In this document: positions 33,301 to 46,232 of the stretch, piece after piece
Layout: each line of letters begins with the position of its first letter
How positions within the stretch are numbered: position 1 is the first letter of the stretch
The notes under the pieces: generated by a model
Seen by the model: the letters and a program-made list of their open reading frames with translations, nothing else
Told to the model about the DNA's origin: nothing
The model's database searches: none
Assembly: GCA_011032825.1 (NCBI GenBank)
Contig: JAADJZ010000001.1
Span: 2,912,208 to 2,976,207, forward strand
Direction of reading: 5' to 3'
Source of the DNA: Massariosphaeria phaeospora
Lineage: Eukaryota; Ascomycota; Dothideomycetes; Pleosporales
Length of the DNA stretch: 64,000 nt
Translations under genes and position numbers: made by a program

Positions 33301-36300
33301 TAGGTGCTAACTAAAAATGTTTTTTTATTAAGCACTTATTTAACGTAGTACACGTTGTTTTTAAAAGTGCGCAAAGTATCTACTAAAAGCTTGCTTTAAA
33401 AAAGTATTAACTTTTTTTAGTTGTAAAGTTTTAACAAGGATACATAAAAAACTAGATAAATACTTTTTAGTTTAAAAAAGTCTACTTAGTACGCGTTAGT
33501 GCTAATTTAGTTTATAATAGTGCTTAGCTTTACGTACTTCTAGTTAAGCTTTTTCTTTAGCCTAGTAGATTTTGTGTAGTAGTTTAAAATTAGCACTTAG
33601 TTACTTTGCTTTAGCAAAATGTGCTTTCTACGCTTGTTAAAATACTTTTTTTAATAAGCGTTTGCAGCTTTAATTTTGCGCTAGCATTTAGCTTAAAAGG
33701 CAATTATGTAAGCTGCTATGCTTGTTTTTATAAACAACTATTTATTACTAAAAAGCATTTTAAGCTAATTTAAAGCTTTTAGAAACGCTTTGTAGTACGC
33801 TACAAAAAAAGTAATTTTTATAGTTACGTATTAGCTATTGTTGTACGCGAACTTCGCTATTAGCAACTACATAGTTTAATTGTTCTATTTAAAGCAATAG
33901 TAACATCGAAAGTACTATTCTAGCGTTTAATTCTGTTTTTTAGTTTAACTATTTGTTTAAGAGTAATAAGCAAAAAAGAGAATATTTATTAAGCTAAAAT
34001 AGTAGCAGAAGCTGTTCTAGAACTTTGAGTTTATAATAAAACTTTAGTTTAAAATAACGTTCTTCGAAACGCTGTAAAGTCTTACAATCTTTTTTATTTA
34101 AACTATTGCAAAGTTTTTTGCTGTCTAATTAGCGCAAGCTAGAATATAGTAAGCTTTTTTAGTTAAGCAGTTTACTATAACGAGAATAAAATCGTATACT
34201 TGCTTTATATACTTTAATAGTTAAAGTTTTGTAATAAAGTCTATTGTAACATTGCACTACGAGCTATTAAGCGCTAGTAAAAGTATAAAAAGTCTATAAA
34301 AGCTATGTTTAGCTACTACTAATTTGCAACTCTTTAAACAGTCGTTGCAGTACTTTTTAACGTTTTTTTTTATGCTTTTTTACTTGTATTAGCGTTTAAC
34401 TTTCTCTACAGTTTTCTTAACGCTAAAGTAACTAGCTATCGAGCTGTTATAACATTTTTAAAAAGCTTTTTCTTTTTTTTGTTGTAACGAGGTAGATCTT
34501 ATTTAACTACCTCGTTACAGCTAGCTTTAGTTTATTTTAAGCTACTATAAGCTTTACTAGTTTAGACTTGTTTTTTAAGTTAAAGTTTAAGTTTAAGTCT
34601 AAAGAGTTTGCAGAATCGCTTGCTAGATTACTTAAAAGAACTTTATCTTTTAAAAGCCTAAGCTAGAGTGCTTAGATTAGTTCTTTCTTAATAAGCATTT
34701 TTAAGTCTAAAGCTTTTATTTTCTTTAAAAAAGTTAGTAGGCTTAGTTTTTTTGCAGGTTAGCTAGCTAATTTTGTAATTGCTGCTACTAGAGCGGGCTT
34801 ACTATGCACACTACGAGTTATTAAAGCTCGTAATAAATCTACGTAGATTTTATTGCTTTTCTGCGCAAGAGCATAAGCTTTCTTTATGTAGTCTAGTTGT
34901 TAAAAAAAGCTATTAGCTAGATTTGTCTTTTTAGGTTGATAAATTATAACGAAGTTATACTCTGTTAACTTTTTGTAAACGCAAACTTAATAATAATTTA
35001 AAGTTTTTGTTTTTATAAACTATTGTAAGTTATTGTAGTTTGTATAGAGATTAAACGAGATACTTAAAAAAAAATAGCAAAAGTGTAACAGACTTTTGTT
35101 AATTGCTAACAACTTTTTATTATAAGTATTATAATTGTACTTCGCCTTGTCTATTTTCTGCAAGAAAAAACTAATTAAGCGCTAATAAGCACTTTTTTTG
35201 CTGTTTTTACTGTTAGAAACTTTCTAGCTTAAAATTCTACTAATAGAGCTTTTAGAAGCGTTAGTTTTGAGCTTTGTAAACTATTCTACTTTATAATAAG
35301 CTAGAATAGAAATATTAAAAAAAGCACTTTTAAGTTTTCTAAACGCTTTCTTAGCTTTAGTTCTAAGGTTAATTTGCTAGCTTTTTTCTTTTCTTTAGGC
35401 GTACTCGCTTCGGGCCGCTTTTAGCTTTTTCTAAGTTAGTTTAGTTAATAGTAGAGCAAGCTTAAAAAACTTAGCGATAAAGCGCTGATAATAGTTTGTA
35501 AAGCCTATAAATACTTGAATATTCTAAACTATATTTAGTATTAGCTACTTCTAGATCGTTCTAATTTGTTTTAGGTTAATTTTAACTTCTTCTAGGCATA
35601 CAATGTAACCTAGGTACTTTGTTTACTATGTATGCTACTCGCACTTGCTAAGCTATAAGTATAGCTTTGCTTTACGCAAACGTTAAAAAACTTTTTTAAC
35701 TTAGCTTACATAAGCTTTTTCTATGTTAGAAAATACTAAAATGTTGTTAAAGTACATAATGCAGGTTACGTTAACTAACTTAGCAAAGGCTTAGTTAATA
35801 TAGGCTTAAAATGCTGTAGAAGCATTTGTAAAACTAAATAGCATAACAAAGTAATCAAAATAACTATATCAAGTTCTAAAAGCTGTTTTTTATTTGTTTC
35901 TTTTTTTAATCTAGATTCTGTAATAGGCTTTACAAATGTTAAGCTTAGTATAAACTTTTGCTTTAAATAACCTCTTTAAGAACTCTACAATAAAAAGCAA
36001 AAAATAACAATTCTTAATTGTAATTTTGTTAAAGCTTTAATAGTCAACGCAAAGTTTTAAAGTGCTGTTTTTTTTTTTTGCAAAGAGAATTAGCGCACTA
36101 GCTAAAGACTTTAAGCGCTTTATTTATTCTTTATTAAAGTACTTGTCTACGTATTTGCAAAGATGCTTTAATTTTACTATTAACATATTGTACAAAAGTT
36201 AATGCAAAAGAGTCGTACTAAGCTAGAGTTTAATCGCGAGATTCTGCTCTCTATTAGACGCTATTACTAACGAGCTATTAGAGCTCGCTACGTTTTAGTA

Positions 36301-37900
36301 CTTTTAATATTTAAGTTGCAAACTAAAGATTTGCTTTTTTTAGTTGCTTGCTTTAGAAAGTGCACTAATTAAACAGACATAAAGCTTTGCATTAAAACTA
36401 TTTAAAGTTTAAGCAAACTTTACTACGTTTTTTATAGCTACTTTAGCATAGTTTAGTTTATTTAGGTTCTTTATGCTTTTAAAGAGCATGCGGCGACGCA
36501 GATAGTTCAACTTTAGCTAAAACTAATCTATTCAAAAGAGTCTAAGACACATTGAAAGCTTTTTAAAATTAGCTACTACAAAGAAAATTTTATAAGTTTG
36601 TACTTTGCTTTTAGAGTTTGTAATGCAAACTTTTGCTACAGTACAACTATAGATAGTGTAACTAAATCTACTTAGCAATATAAAAAGAATATTAGAAATT
36701 AGTTTAAGTACTAGATTCTATTCTTTCGCTACGACAGCTAAAAGAATATTAAAATAAGCTTTACTATCTACAATTGCTTTTAAGTTTTTTAAACTTTTAA
36801 TTTTCGCTAACGCAGTAAGAAACGTTGGTTTCTTGCTTGTTAGCATTTTACAAAAAGTGCCTACTTTCTTTAACTATAACAAGTTAATATAAGCTACAAA
36901 GTAAAAAGCTAATTCTTTAAGCTTTTGCTTTTTTTCTTTTTTTTTTAAAGTAAGCGTTTTTTTTTGCTTTGTTAGAGTAAGTAGAAACAAAATAGTCTAG
37001 TTTGTTACATGCGTAGCAAACTAGCTCGTTAGAGCTTTTGTTTTTCTTGTTATTACTTTTTTTAAGCTTAAAGCAGCCGTTGCGTTTCTTTTTGTACTAT
37101 TTGGCATTAGAATAAGTTAATTTATATTCTGTTAGCGACGCAGCTTGCTTTTTGTTCTTTTTAGTTTTTCTTTAGATCTTGCTATCTTATTAAAAGTTAT
37201 AATAGATCTAATTAGCTTTTTGCTTTACTTAGTAGAAAGTAGTGCAACTTTGCAGTAGAAAGTAACGTAGTTGCTTTTTTACTTTTTTAAAAAGTGCTGC
37301 GGTAAAGTTCGATGCTATGCTAAATAAGCTTGTTTAGTCAATCTTAGTATAAAAAAGTTAAAAAAGTAAAAGTAAGTTAAAAAAAGTTTAAAATAGCTTT
37401 TAACGTAAAGCTTTAATAGAATTGTATACTTGCTACTTACGTTTCTTAAAAGTGCCTAAAGCACTTAACATTTGTTTTTTAAACAATGCTTAAGTAGAAG
37501 ACTATAAAAAAAATCGCAATTTTTTATAGATTTTATAGGTTTTTTAGAGCGTACAAAAGTTTTTAGTAACGTACGTTAACTTAAAAAAAACTTTTTAAAG
37601 TTTGCTAAAGAAGTTAAAGCTTTTTGTGTAGTAGCCTTTGTAATTGCAAACTTATTAGTTGTAGTCTACGCGATTTTTCTTTAAATAGCAGTACAGTAGC
37701 TTAGAGCGAGGTAAACTAACCTAGTTAAAAACAGTTTAAGCAAGTGCTAGTACAACTAGTTGCTTAATAGCTTTAGCAAGTGCTGTTTTGTTTTCGTTTT
37801 AGTATAGAGCCTTTAACGTTTTAAAGCGAATAAGTTCTGTACAGTTTTACTTATTCTGCTACTAAGTTTTTAGCTTGTTAAAAGCTTGCTTCGTAGAAAA
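33300..37900 (-). mobile_element. Ty3/gypsy element gypsy-3, RIP-decayed
   Basis: Minus strand, read through stops, from right to left: zinc knuckle starting CYAC (about 37010-37050), aspartic protease site with IVDSKAYFN (about 36755-36785; family DSGA), reverse transcriptase with KLCVDY and KITIKNCYFLLFI (about 35990-36060) and YFNNILVFS at the YxDD site (about 35730-35755), RNase H (NYNTYNKKLLAI, about 35110-35150) and integrase core (RYSKLTKKAYYIL, about 34150-34190). LTRs could not be located, so the limits are approximate. Confidence 0.75.
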
Positions 37901-38620
37901 GTTTAATAGTGCGTTGTTATTCTTATTGTTTAAAAGTAAAGTGTTGAGATTTCTTTTGAAAGGAACTAGGTTATTCTAGCTTAGTTTAACGCTAGAAGCG
38001 CAACTACGCTTTAAAACGTTAGCACTATTACTAATCTAAACTTCTTTATTAGCATTTTTATTCTATTTAGTTTTATTTACAACTAAAAGTTAGAGAGTGT
38101 TTAGTTGCATAATAGAACTTTTATCTAAGTGTTTTAGAAGCAACGTAGCTTAATTGTTAAACAAACTAAACATTGTAAACGAGGTAATCGATTTATTGAA
38201 AGTATTTTAATTAAGCAATTTGAATGTAAGACTACGTTTAATCGTAGGTTTAATAACACTTAAAATAGATTAATAGTATAGTAATAAAGATAGTATATTC
38301 GTGTAAAAGAAACGAATTGCTGTTTTAGTAGCAATTTAGTGCGAAGTACTTTTAAAAGCTTTGCAAAGAACTAGTCTAGCCCGTTATAGCCTATAGTAGC
38401 TATTAATCGAAAAGAACTAAGCACGTAAAGCTACTTAGCTTTATAGCAACAACCTAAAGCGCTGCTTTGTTAATGCTAGTAATAGCTGTATTTCTATTAT
38501 AGCATAGAGTATAATAAAGCTTGTTGCACGCACAATACATAAATTGCTAACGCTAAAGCTAACGCACGTTGCGTACGTTAAAAGCTTTTTTACAAGCGTT
38601 TTAAAACTCGCTCGCTACTA
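37901..38620. other. AT-rich RIP-decayed sequence
   Basis: Probably gag or 5' region of gypsy-3. No supported feature. Confidence 0.3.
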
Positions 38621-38943
38621 CGCTAGCGAATAGGTAGAAAGTACTTATTATTAGGTATAAGTTAAGTAAAAGTCGCACAGACTTAAAGTTAAAGTTGAGT
38701 TAGAGTAATTAAAGCGTAGGTTAAAGTTAGGTTATAGGTACTACCTTTAGGTTAATAAACCTATTATAACTAGCTATTATAATTATAAAAAGAAAATATA
38801 TTAAAATATAGAATTGTAGAGGTTCATGCTAACTCAACTTATACCTACACTAAAACGTTTTAGCGTAGGTATAGGTTAAGTTAGCACTAGAGTTTTACGT
38901 AAGCTAACTTAACTTTAACTTAACTTATACTTATTTACTACTC
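38621..38943 (+). mobile_element. R element copy 3 (323 bp)
   Basis: TA at 38619-38620 and 38944-38945. Palindrome at 38828-38885. Same orientation as copy 2. Confidence 0.8.
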
Positions 38944-39133
38944 TACTCGCTGCTGTATAAAGTTAATTTACTTTAACTTTAGTTGCAACGTTTTGTACAT
39001 GCAACAAATATTAAACGTTATCGCGCAACTTAAGTACAATAAAGAACACTAGCTTATTAATGCAAAGCTATTACGCTAACTTTCTTTATTACTTTTACAC
39101 TTACAATTAAGTACTTTTAAAGCATTGTACTAC

Positions 39134-39138
39134 TTGTT
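39134..39138. repeat. Target duplication of gypsy-1, left (TTGTT)
   Basis: Identical to 46228-46232 immediately outside the right LTR, proving that the two LTRs belong to one insertion. Confidence 0.9.
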
Positions 39139-39640
39139 TGTTACAAACAAAAACGATACTAGGTATCGTAGACTAAGCAACAACGTAGAAAAGTTGTTAG
39201 AGCTTGCTAGTACGCAAAACGAAAGTACAACGATACGCGAAGCAAAGTTAAGTAAGCAAAAATTACGTAACGTGCTTAGCACGCTTAGAAGTCTTGGCAC
39301 TAAGCAAACTAAGTAGAAGTTGCTTAGTAAAATTAGCACGCTTAGTACTAAGCATACTAAGCAAACTAAGCAGAATGCTTTTAGCAAAGAATTATAGAAC
39401 TATATAAATTAGTAGAATTTTCTTTACAATTTGAATTCTTTGTAGTTAACTTTTCTAAGTACATTTTATACATAGATTAGATCTATAGGCAATCAATTGT
39501 TACTTTGTTATTTTATCTAGAATAAAATTAAAATTGTTTTTTTTGTTGTTATTAAGCTTTTTGAACATAGAACAATCTCTTAGGCGAAATCTTCGAGTTC
39601 AATCGAGATTACTTTCGATAAGAGAACACTTCTAATAACA
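39139..39640 (+). repeat. gypsy-1 5' LTR
   Basis: TGTTACAAAC...CTAATAACA, 502 bp. Confidence 0.9.
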
Positions 39641-42600
39641 CGTTAACTACTTTAGGTTTAGAACTAAGATAATATAACAACTTTAGTAAGTTTAAGTAGT
39701 AGCAGTGCTAAAGTACTTTAACGCACCGCTAGCGCAATACTAGCTAAGCAAGCTAGCTAGATTAAAGCACTAAACGAGCAGATTAGCGAACTAATAGAAA
39801 TAGTTGCAATTTTAAAGAATTGAAGAACTAGTAGTGCTGCGAAAGCACCGTTCCTAGAAAAGTATAGCAGAGAAAAAAAAACGTTACAATTATTCTTTAC
39901 AAATATTAACTTCTATTGCCGTTATTATGCAACAAGCTTTTTAACAAAGTAAAACAAGATTTTTGCAGCTAGAATGCACATAAAAAACAACGTAGCAAAG
40001 AAGTTTTAGCTACACGCAACCGACTATGTTAAGAGCAATAGCAAGTAAAAAATAAAGCGAAACACGCGACGCATCTTTAAAAGCTAGAAATTGTTTAAAG
40101 AAAAGCTTTATACTATTTACGAAGAAGTAGATAAAACATAGCAAGCTATAAACAAACTTAAACTACTACGACAAAAAAAATTAGCAAGCGAATACACAAT
40201 TAAGTTTAAAAAAATTTAGGCTAAAGTAGACAACGTAAAAGAACGCAACTTATGCAAGTTCTACTACGCAAAATTAAAAGAACATGTAAAAAATAAAATT
40301 AGTTAAGACAAAAAACTAAAAAAGCTTAAAAAGTTAATTAAAACTGCGGTACAAATTGACAATTAACTATAGCAGCAATAGCAAAAACGCAAAACTACTG
40401 TTAAACTATATATACGCCTAGTAACTACGACTAAAAAAACCTATTACTACGACTTAATAAATATCAACAGCGTTAAAAAAATCTAGAACGACAAGCTACT
40501 ACGAAAGCTATTTACTAAAAGAAATGCTACTTTAGCAAAGCAATACCTCTAAAACGAAGTGTTAAAAGAAAAACGCTAGAAGCGTTACAACAACAAAGCA
40601 TGTTTTTAATATAGCAAAGTAAAACACTTTTGCAAAGACTGCTTAGAAATACAATAGAAAGTAGCAAGCGCACAAGCTGCTACTATTGCTATAGTCTAAC
40701 TACAACGAGTAGCTACACTATATTCAAAAATCTACAAGGAACTAGAAAACGAGTAGGTTAAAGTCGAAAACTCGATAGCGAAAAAACTATTAGATTAGAA
40801 AACAAAGCTCGCTTACTTACAAGCGAAAGAAATTACAAATTAACTCTAAAACTACGAGTACTAGATGTGCGGTAAAATTACCTACATTACCTAGTACTAC
40901 AAACAATAGTTTAAAGAACTACAAATTAAAAAACTACAAAAATAGAAAGCTGCAAACGCAGCAATAGCACAACAAAGACTAACAAAGAAAAAAATACAGT
41001 TCGCTAATTAGAACAATTATAGAAACCTACTTTAGCACTAGTGCAACAAAAAGAACTGTGTATACTACGCAAACAATAGAATTTTTGCTTAGCAATAGCT
41101 AAGATTACTATTACACGTTTTACTTAAAGATAGCGAATGTATAGTAACAAAATGTTACGTACATAACTACAACAACTAGTTTAAAAACTACAGCAGCAGC
41201 TGCAGATAAGCGCAGTATTACAACAAAAAATATCAAACATACTAGTTTTGCAAGCATATTACAGAATAGTAGCTTATAAGTTTAAAAAACGAGAACTACT
41301 TAAAATGCAACAACAAATTATGTATAAAAAACTACGATACGTGCTAAGCAGTACGCTAGCTTTTTTGCACTTAAAAATGCGCAATCTATTAGCTATAGAG
41401 ATATGCAACTAAATAGAATTTTAAAAATCAAAACTACACTAAATACTTACAGCTTTAGAAATGTTTTATTAACTAATGCAAATACGACGAGCAATAGAAC
41501 ATTCTAAAAGAACAGGCTTTAAAAGCTTTTTTAGCAAAAAACTAGCGAGATACTAGACCTATAGTTAGAATAGTATAAGTACTTTTAACACAACTATACA
41601 AAGCGTATAAAAAACGCAACTAGAATAAAATTACATAAAAGTAAAAGCGAAAGTTGTAGGCTAAGAGCTTACTGCACTACTTAATAGCAAAGCTGCTTAA
41701 ACATTAGTTTCTCTAGAATAAGTAAAAAGAAACAAGATACTTTACTAGGTTAAGAATTAACTAATACAAATAGTGTTAGCTAACGAACAACTACTAGAAT
41801 ATCGAAACAGTTTGATTAACCTAGAAACTTAAAAAGTTAAGTTAGAAATTGCGAGCATTAAGCACTAACAGCGTATTAATATTATAAACTTTAAAAGTTC
41901 TAACATGTATATTAGATACAACTAGCTACAAAAACACAACTTTAATATTAATTAAAAAAATAAAACAATACGCAGCTAAAGGCTTAGAGAGAAAGTTGCT
42001 ATAGTACAACAAAACAAATTAACAATTCAAAGCTTACCTAAGAACGAGAGAATTAGTTTAATTGTACTTTACAAAATCGCGAGAATTTGTAAAAAAAAAC
42101 TCTTAGCAAATAAGCGTTATATAGATACAACAAGTTGCGCTTTTAACAAACAAACTACAATCTAACTCTTTAAAAGAATAAAAAAAGAAGTTTAAAAACT
42201 TCTCTACTAAGTACCAAACGAAGTTTAAAAGCTTTTTTAAGAAAAACAAAAAGCACAACTTAGCTAACTACCAAAAATAGAATTACAAAATTATTTTTAA
42301 GAAAGAAACAAAACTGCGACTAAGACTAATGTATTCTCTAACTTACAACTAGCAGAAAGAATTAAAAAAATACATTTAAAGAAATATTTAGCGAGAATAT
42401 ATACAACTAAGCGAGAGCTTAATAGCTTCGCTAATATTGTTTGTACTAAAGAAAAACGAAGAATTAAAACTATGCGTAGACTATCGACAGCTCAACAACG
42501 TTACACAAAAAAACTAATACTTACTACCGCTTATTTAAAAGCTTATAAACTAACTTTAAAAAGTAAAATAAATTACAAAACTCGACGTACGAAACGGATA

Positions 42601-45600
42601 CTATCGCATTAGAATTGCAAAAAAGCACGAATAGTTAATAGCTTTCAAAACTAGATATAGACTCTATAAGTACTAGGTTATGCTATTTAAATTAACTAAT
42701 GCTCTAGCTACATTCTAAGCTTTAATTAACAAAGCACTATACGAATACTTGAATATTTTTGTTATAGCGTACTTAAACGACGTATTGATATACTCTAAAA
42801 AAACGTTCGAAGAACATTAAAAATATGTTAAAAAAGTGCTACAGAAAATAAAGCAGTACTAGCTACTACTTTACTCAAAAAAATGTAAATTTCACGTTAT
42901 AAAAACTAGCTATCTAGAATTTATTATTTTAAGAGAAAATATGTTAATAGACCTAAAAAAGATCTAGACTATACAAGAATAGCTAACTCTTAAAACAGTA
43001 AAAAACGTGCAGTTTTTTTTAAAATTTGCTAACTTCTATTAAAAGTTTATTAAAAATTACTTTAAAACTACAACACTACTCTTAGAAGTTACTAAAAAAA
43101 ATAAAAAGTTTAAATAAACGAAAGCATAGAAATAGGCGTTTTAAAAACTTAGAAAGAAGTTTACTACAGCACCGATGCTGCAAATGCACGACTTAAAAAA
43201 AAAAACTTAAGTAGAAACTAATGCTTTAGACTATGCATTAGAAGCAATACTTTTCTAGCAATGCAACGATAAGAAATAGAAACTAGTATTCTACTATTCT
43301 AGAAAGTTCTTAGGAGCAAAACTTAACTACAATGTTTACAACAAGAAGCTATTAGCAAAAATAAACGCCTTTGAACAATAAAAAGCGCAGCTAAAAAGAG
43401 CAAGACATTAAGTACAAGTGTACTCTAATTACTAAAACTTTACTAGCTTTACTACAACTAAGAAATTAAACAAATAACAAGTTAGATAAGCTGAATTTAT
43501 AGTAGATTACGACATTAAGATTTACTATCGCAAAGAAACTAACAACGAAGCCGCGAACGCGCTTAGTTAAAAATTAGATTTTATAAAAACAAATAAACTA
43601 GTTACGCATAACCTAATATTACGACGGAACTTAGACGAAACTTTCGAATACAACTAACTACGACTAGCTAAGATAGCTAGAGTTACAAGTATTAAAAAAA
43701 GAATGCACTAAAAATAGAGTAAAAACGACTAGCAAAGATAGATAGTTACAAATAACAACTAAGCTATATAGCTTATTTAGAAATTACATACTTCGCAAGC
43801 ATATAAACACCTAGAAATTAACGAAATAGTTTAACAAATTTTAAACAAGTACTTAATGCTCTACGTACAAAACATAGTTTAGAAAGTAGTAAGCAACTAT
43901 TTAAATTGTTTAAAAAACAAACCTAAGAGACATAAGCTTTACGAACTACTTTAACTACTAAAACTACTCGCACGCTTATAGATTAGCGTTACAATAGATT
44001 TTATAGTAAAGCTTTTAAAATTGTTAAAACTCGAATTAGCACGACTATGCAACTCGATCTTGGTAATCGTAGATTAATTAACTAAAGAATTACATTTTGT
44101 ACTAACAGAAGAATTAATTATAGTAGAAAAAATAGCTTACGAAGTTACAAAGGCACTCGTTGCTAATTACAAATTGCTAGAATAGTTTATTACAAACAAA
44201 AACAAGCTGTTTATAATAAAGTTTTAAGATACGTTTTTAGCCTAGTTAGAAGTTGCAAAAAAGCTATCGACTAGCTTCTACTTACAAACAAACGGCTAAA
44301 CTAAACGAACAAACTAAACGCTAGAATAGTACCTACGAATGTACACTAACAAGCTGCAAAACAACTAAGTTAAACTTCTACTAACAGTACAACTAGCTTA
44401 CAACAGCACAAAGTTTACAACGATAAAATACTTACTATACTACGCAAACTATAGATATAAGCTAGTAGCTTATTAAAATCTAAAAAATATTAAAAGCATT
44501 TCGCTAGCAGCGAACAACAAGGCTTTTAAAATGCAAGAATTACACAACGAATTAAGCAAACGAATTACTTAAAAGAACTTTACAACAGCTAAGTTAGCAA
44601 ATAAAAAAAAGCGTAAGAAACCAACTTTTAAAAAGAAAAATAGAGTTTTTCTCTTACAAAAAAATTTAAAAACTAAACAACTATGGAACAAGTTAAACAA
44701 CTTCTAAATAAAACTATTTAAAATTTTAAAAGTTAAAGAACTTGTATTATTTAAACTATAGCTACTTACAAGCATGCGCATACACCTAGTTTTTTATAAA
44801 TTACTTTTTAAACTAGCACTTTTAGACGCGAAAGTAGCAACTAATATCAAACTCGAAGACAAAAAGTACGAAGTTGAAAAAGTTAAAGACCTATAAAAGT
44901 TTAGACGTTAGTAGAAATACTTAGTTAAATAGCAAAAATAGCTAGAGAGCTAGAACACATAGGAACTAATATAGAATTTTACGAACTACAAGAAACTAGT
45001 ACGAAAATATCACTAGCAAAATTTAGAAGCAAAGAACCCGAGTTCTCTAAAAAAGCAAAAAAATTAAAATAAAAAAAAGCAAGAAAAGAAGAGTTAGTTT
45101 GTAACTAGCCTAGGTTAGTTAAAAGTAGTTTAAATAGCAGTAGTATAGAACTATTAGTAGAAGTTGTACACTTTGAATTAGAGAACGCGCTCGATTGCGC
45201 TCTTTTAAAAAAAATTATTTCTTCAATTAACGCAAGTTTTTGCGCGAACAAATTCTTCTCTTTATTAGTAGCAGCATTAAGCTAATTTTAGAGATTAAGC
45301 TTGCAACGCTCTACAGCGCGAAGCTTTTAACGCAAAACTCGCTACTTCTTAGCAACAGCAGCAAACTCTTTTTTAGATAAAAAAAAAAAACACTTAGAAC
45401 TTAACGATATACAATTAACACAAGTTCTTTTAAGCAAAAAAAATACTTTAGGCTTTTTAACAAACAGCAACGGCACGGCTTTGCAACAAAGTAGTTTATT
45501 GCACAAAAACAAGCAAAACGATTGTAATAGCAACTAGTTAATTTCGCGACCTTAAGCATAGTTAGACTTAAAAACTTAAAAAAATACAAAAAAAAACTAC

Positions 45601-45725
45601 GACACGACGAAAATTAGAGTTAACTTACTTTTATACGAAAAGGCACTTTTAATGCAAAATACAAAAGAAACTAGCACAGCACAGCAAAACAGCTATTAAA
45701 ATAATATTCTTAAAAAAAAATTTAA

Positions 45726-46227
45726 TGTTATAAACAAAGACAATACTAGATATTGTAAACTAAGCAACGACGTAGAAAAGTTGTTAGAGCTTGCTAGTGC
45801 GCAAAACAAAAGTACAACAATGCGCAAAGTAAAATTAAGTAAGCAAGAATTACGTAACGTGCTTAGCACGCTTAGAAATCTTAGTACTAAGCAAACTAAG
45901 TAAAAGTTGCTTAGTAAAATTAGCACGCTTAGCACTAAGCACACTAAGCAAACTAAGTAAAATACTTTTAGCAAAAAATTATAGAACTATATAGATTAGC
46001 AGAATTTCTTTTACAGTTTAGATTCTTTGTAGTTAACTTTTCTAAGTATATTTTATACATAGATTAAATCTATAGGCAATAGATTGTTACTTTGTTATTC
46101 TATCTAAAATAAAATTAAAATTGTTTCTTTTGTTGTTATTAAGCTTTTCGAACATAGAACAATTTCTTAGGCGAAATCTTCGAGTTCAATCGAGATTACC
46201 TTCGGTAAGAGAATACTTCTAATAACA
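45726..46227 (+). repeat. gypsy-1 3' LTR
   Basis: TGTTATAAAC...CTAATAACA, 502 bp, colinear with the 5' LTR; preceded by the A-rich polypurine tract AAAAAAAAATTTAA and followed by TTGTT. Confidence 0.9.
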
Positions 46228-46232
46228 TTGTT

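Larger units (their letters stand above)
39139..46227 (+). mobile_element. Chromodomain Ty3/gypsy element gypsy-1, complete but RIP-decayed (7089 bp)
   Basis: Bounded by two about 502-bp LTRs and a perfect 5-bp target duplication TTGTT. Plus-strand pol is readable through stops in gypsy order: gag region about 39700-41200, reverse transcriptase with ELKLCVDYRQLNNVT (about 42460-42505) and AYLNDVLIYS (about 42768-42797), RNase H with VETNALDYALEAILF (about 43210-43255), integrase core with TIDFIVKL and ILVIVD (about 43985-44075) and TNG (44290), and a C-terminal chromodomain with KKYEVEKVKDL (about 44865-44897). A chromodomain after integrase identifies a chromovirus. It is inserted into the copia element whose remainder starts at 46233. 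Confidence 0.93.

Noticed and set aside
34482..34518. TGTAACGAGGTAG...CTACCTCGTTACA hairpin that looks like fused LTR ends
   Set aside because: It lies inside readable gypsy-3 integrase-linker coding text (SCNEVVK then DLPRYN), so the inverted match is coincidental coding sequence.
45696..45974. Leucine-rich open frames repeated at 39130-39387, 45696-45974 and 47837-48181
   Set aside because: All are the antisense of the same gypsy-1 LTR.
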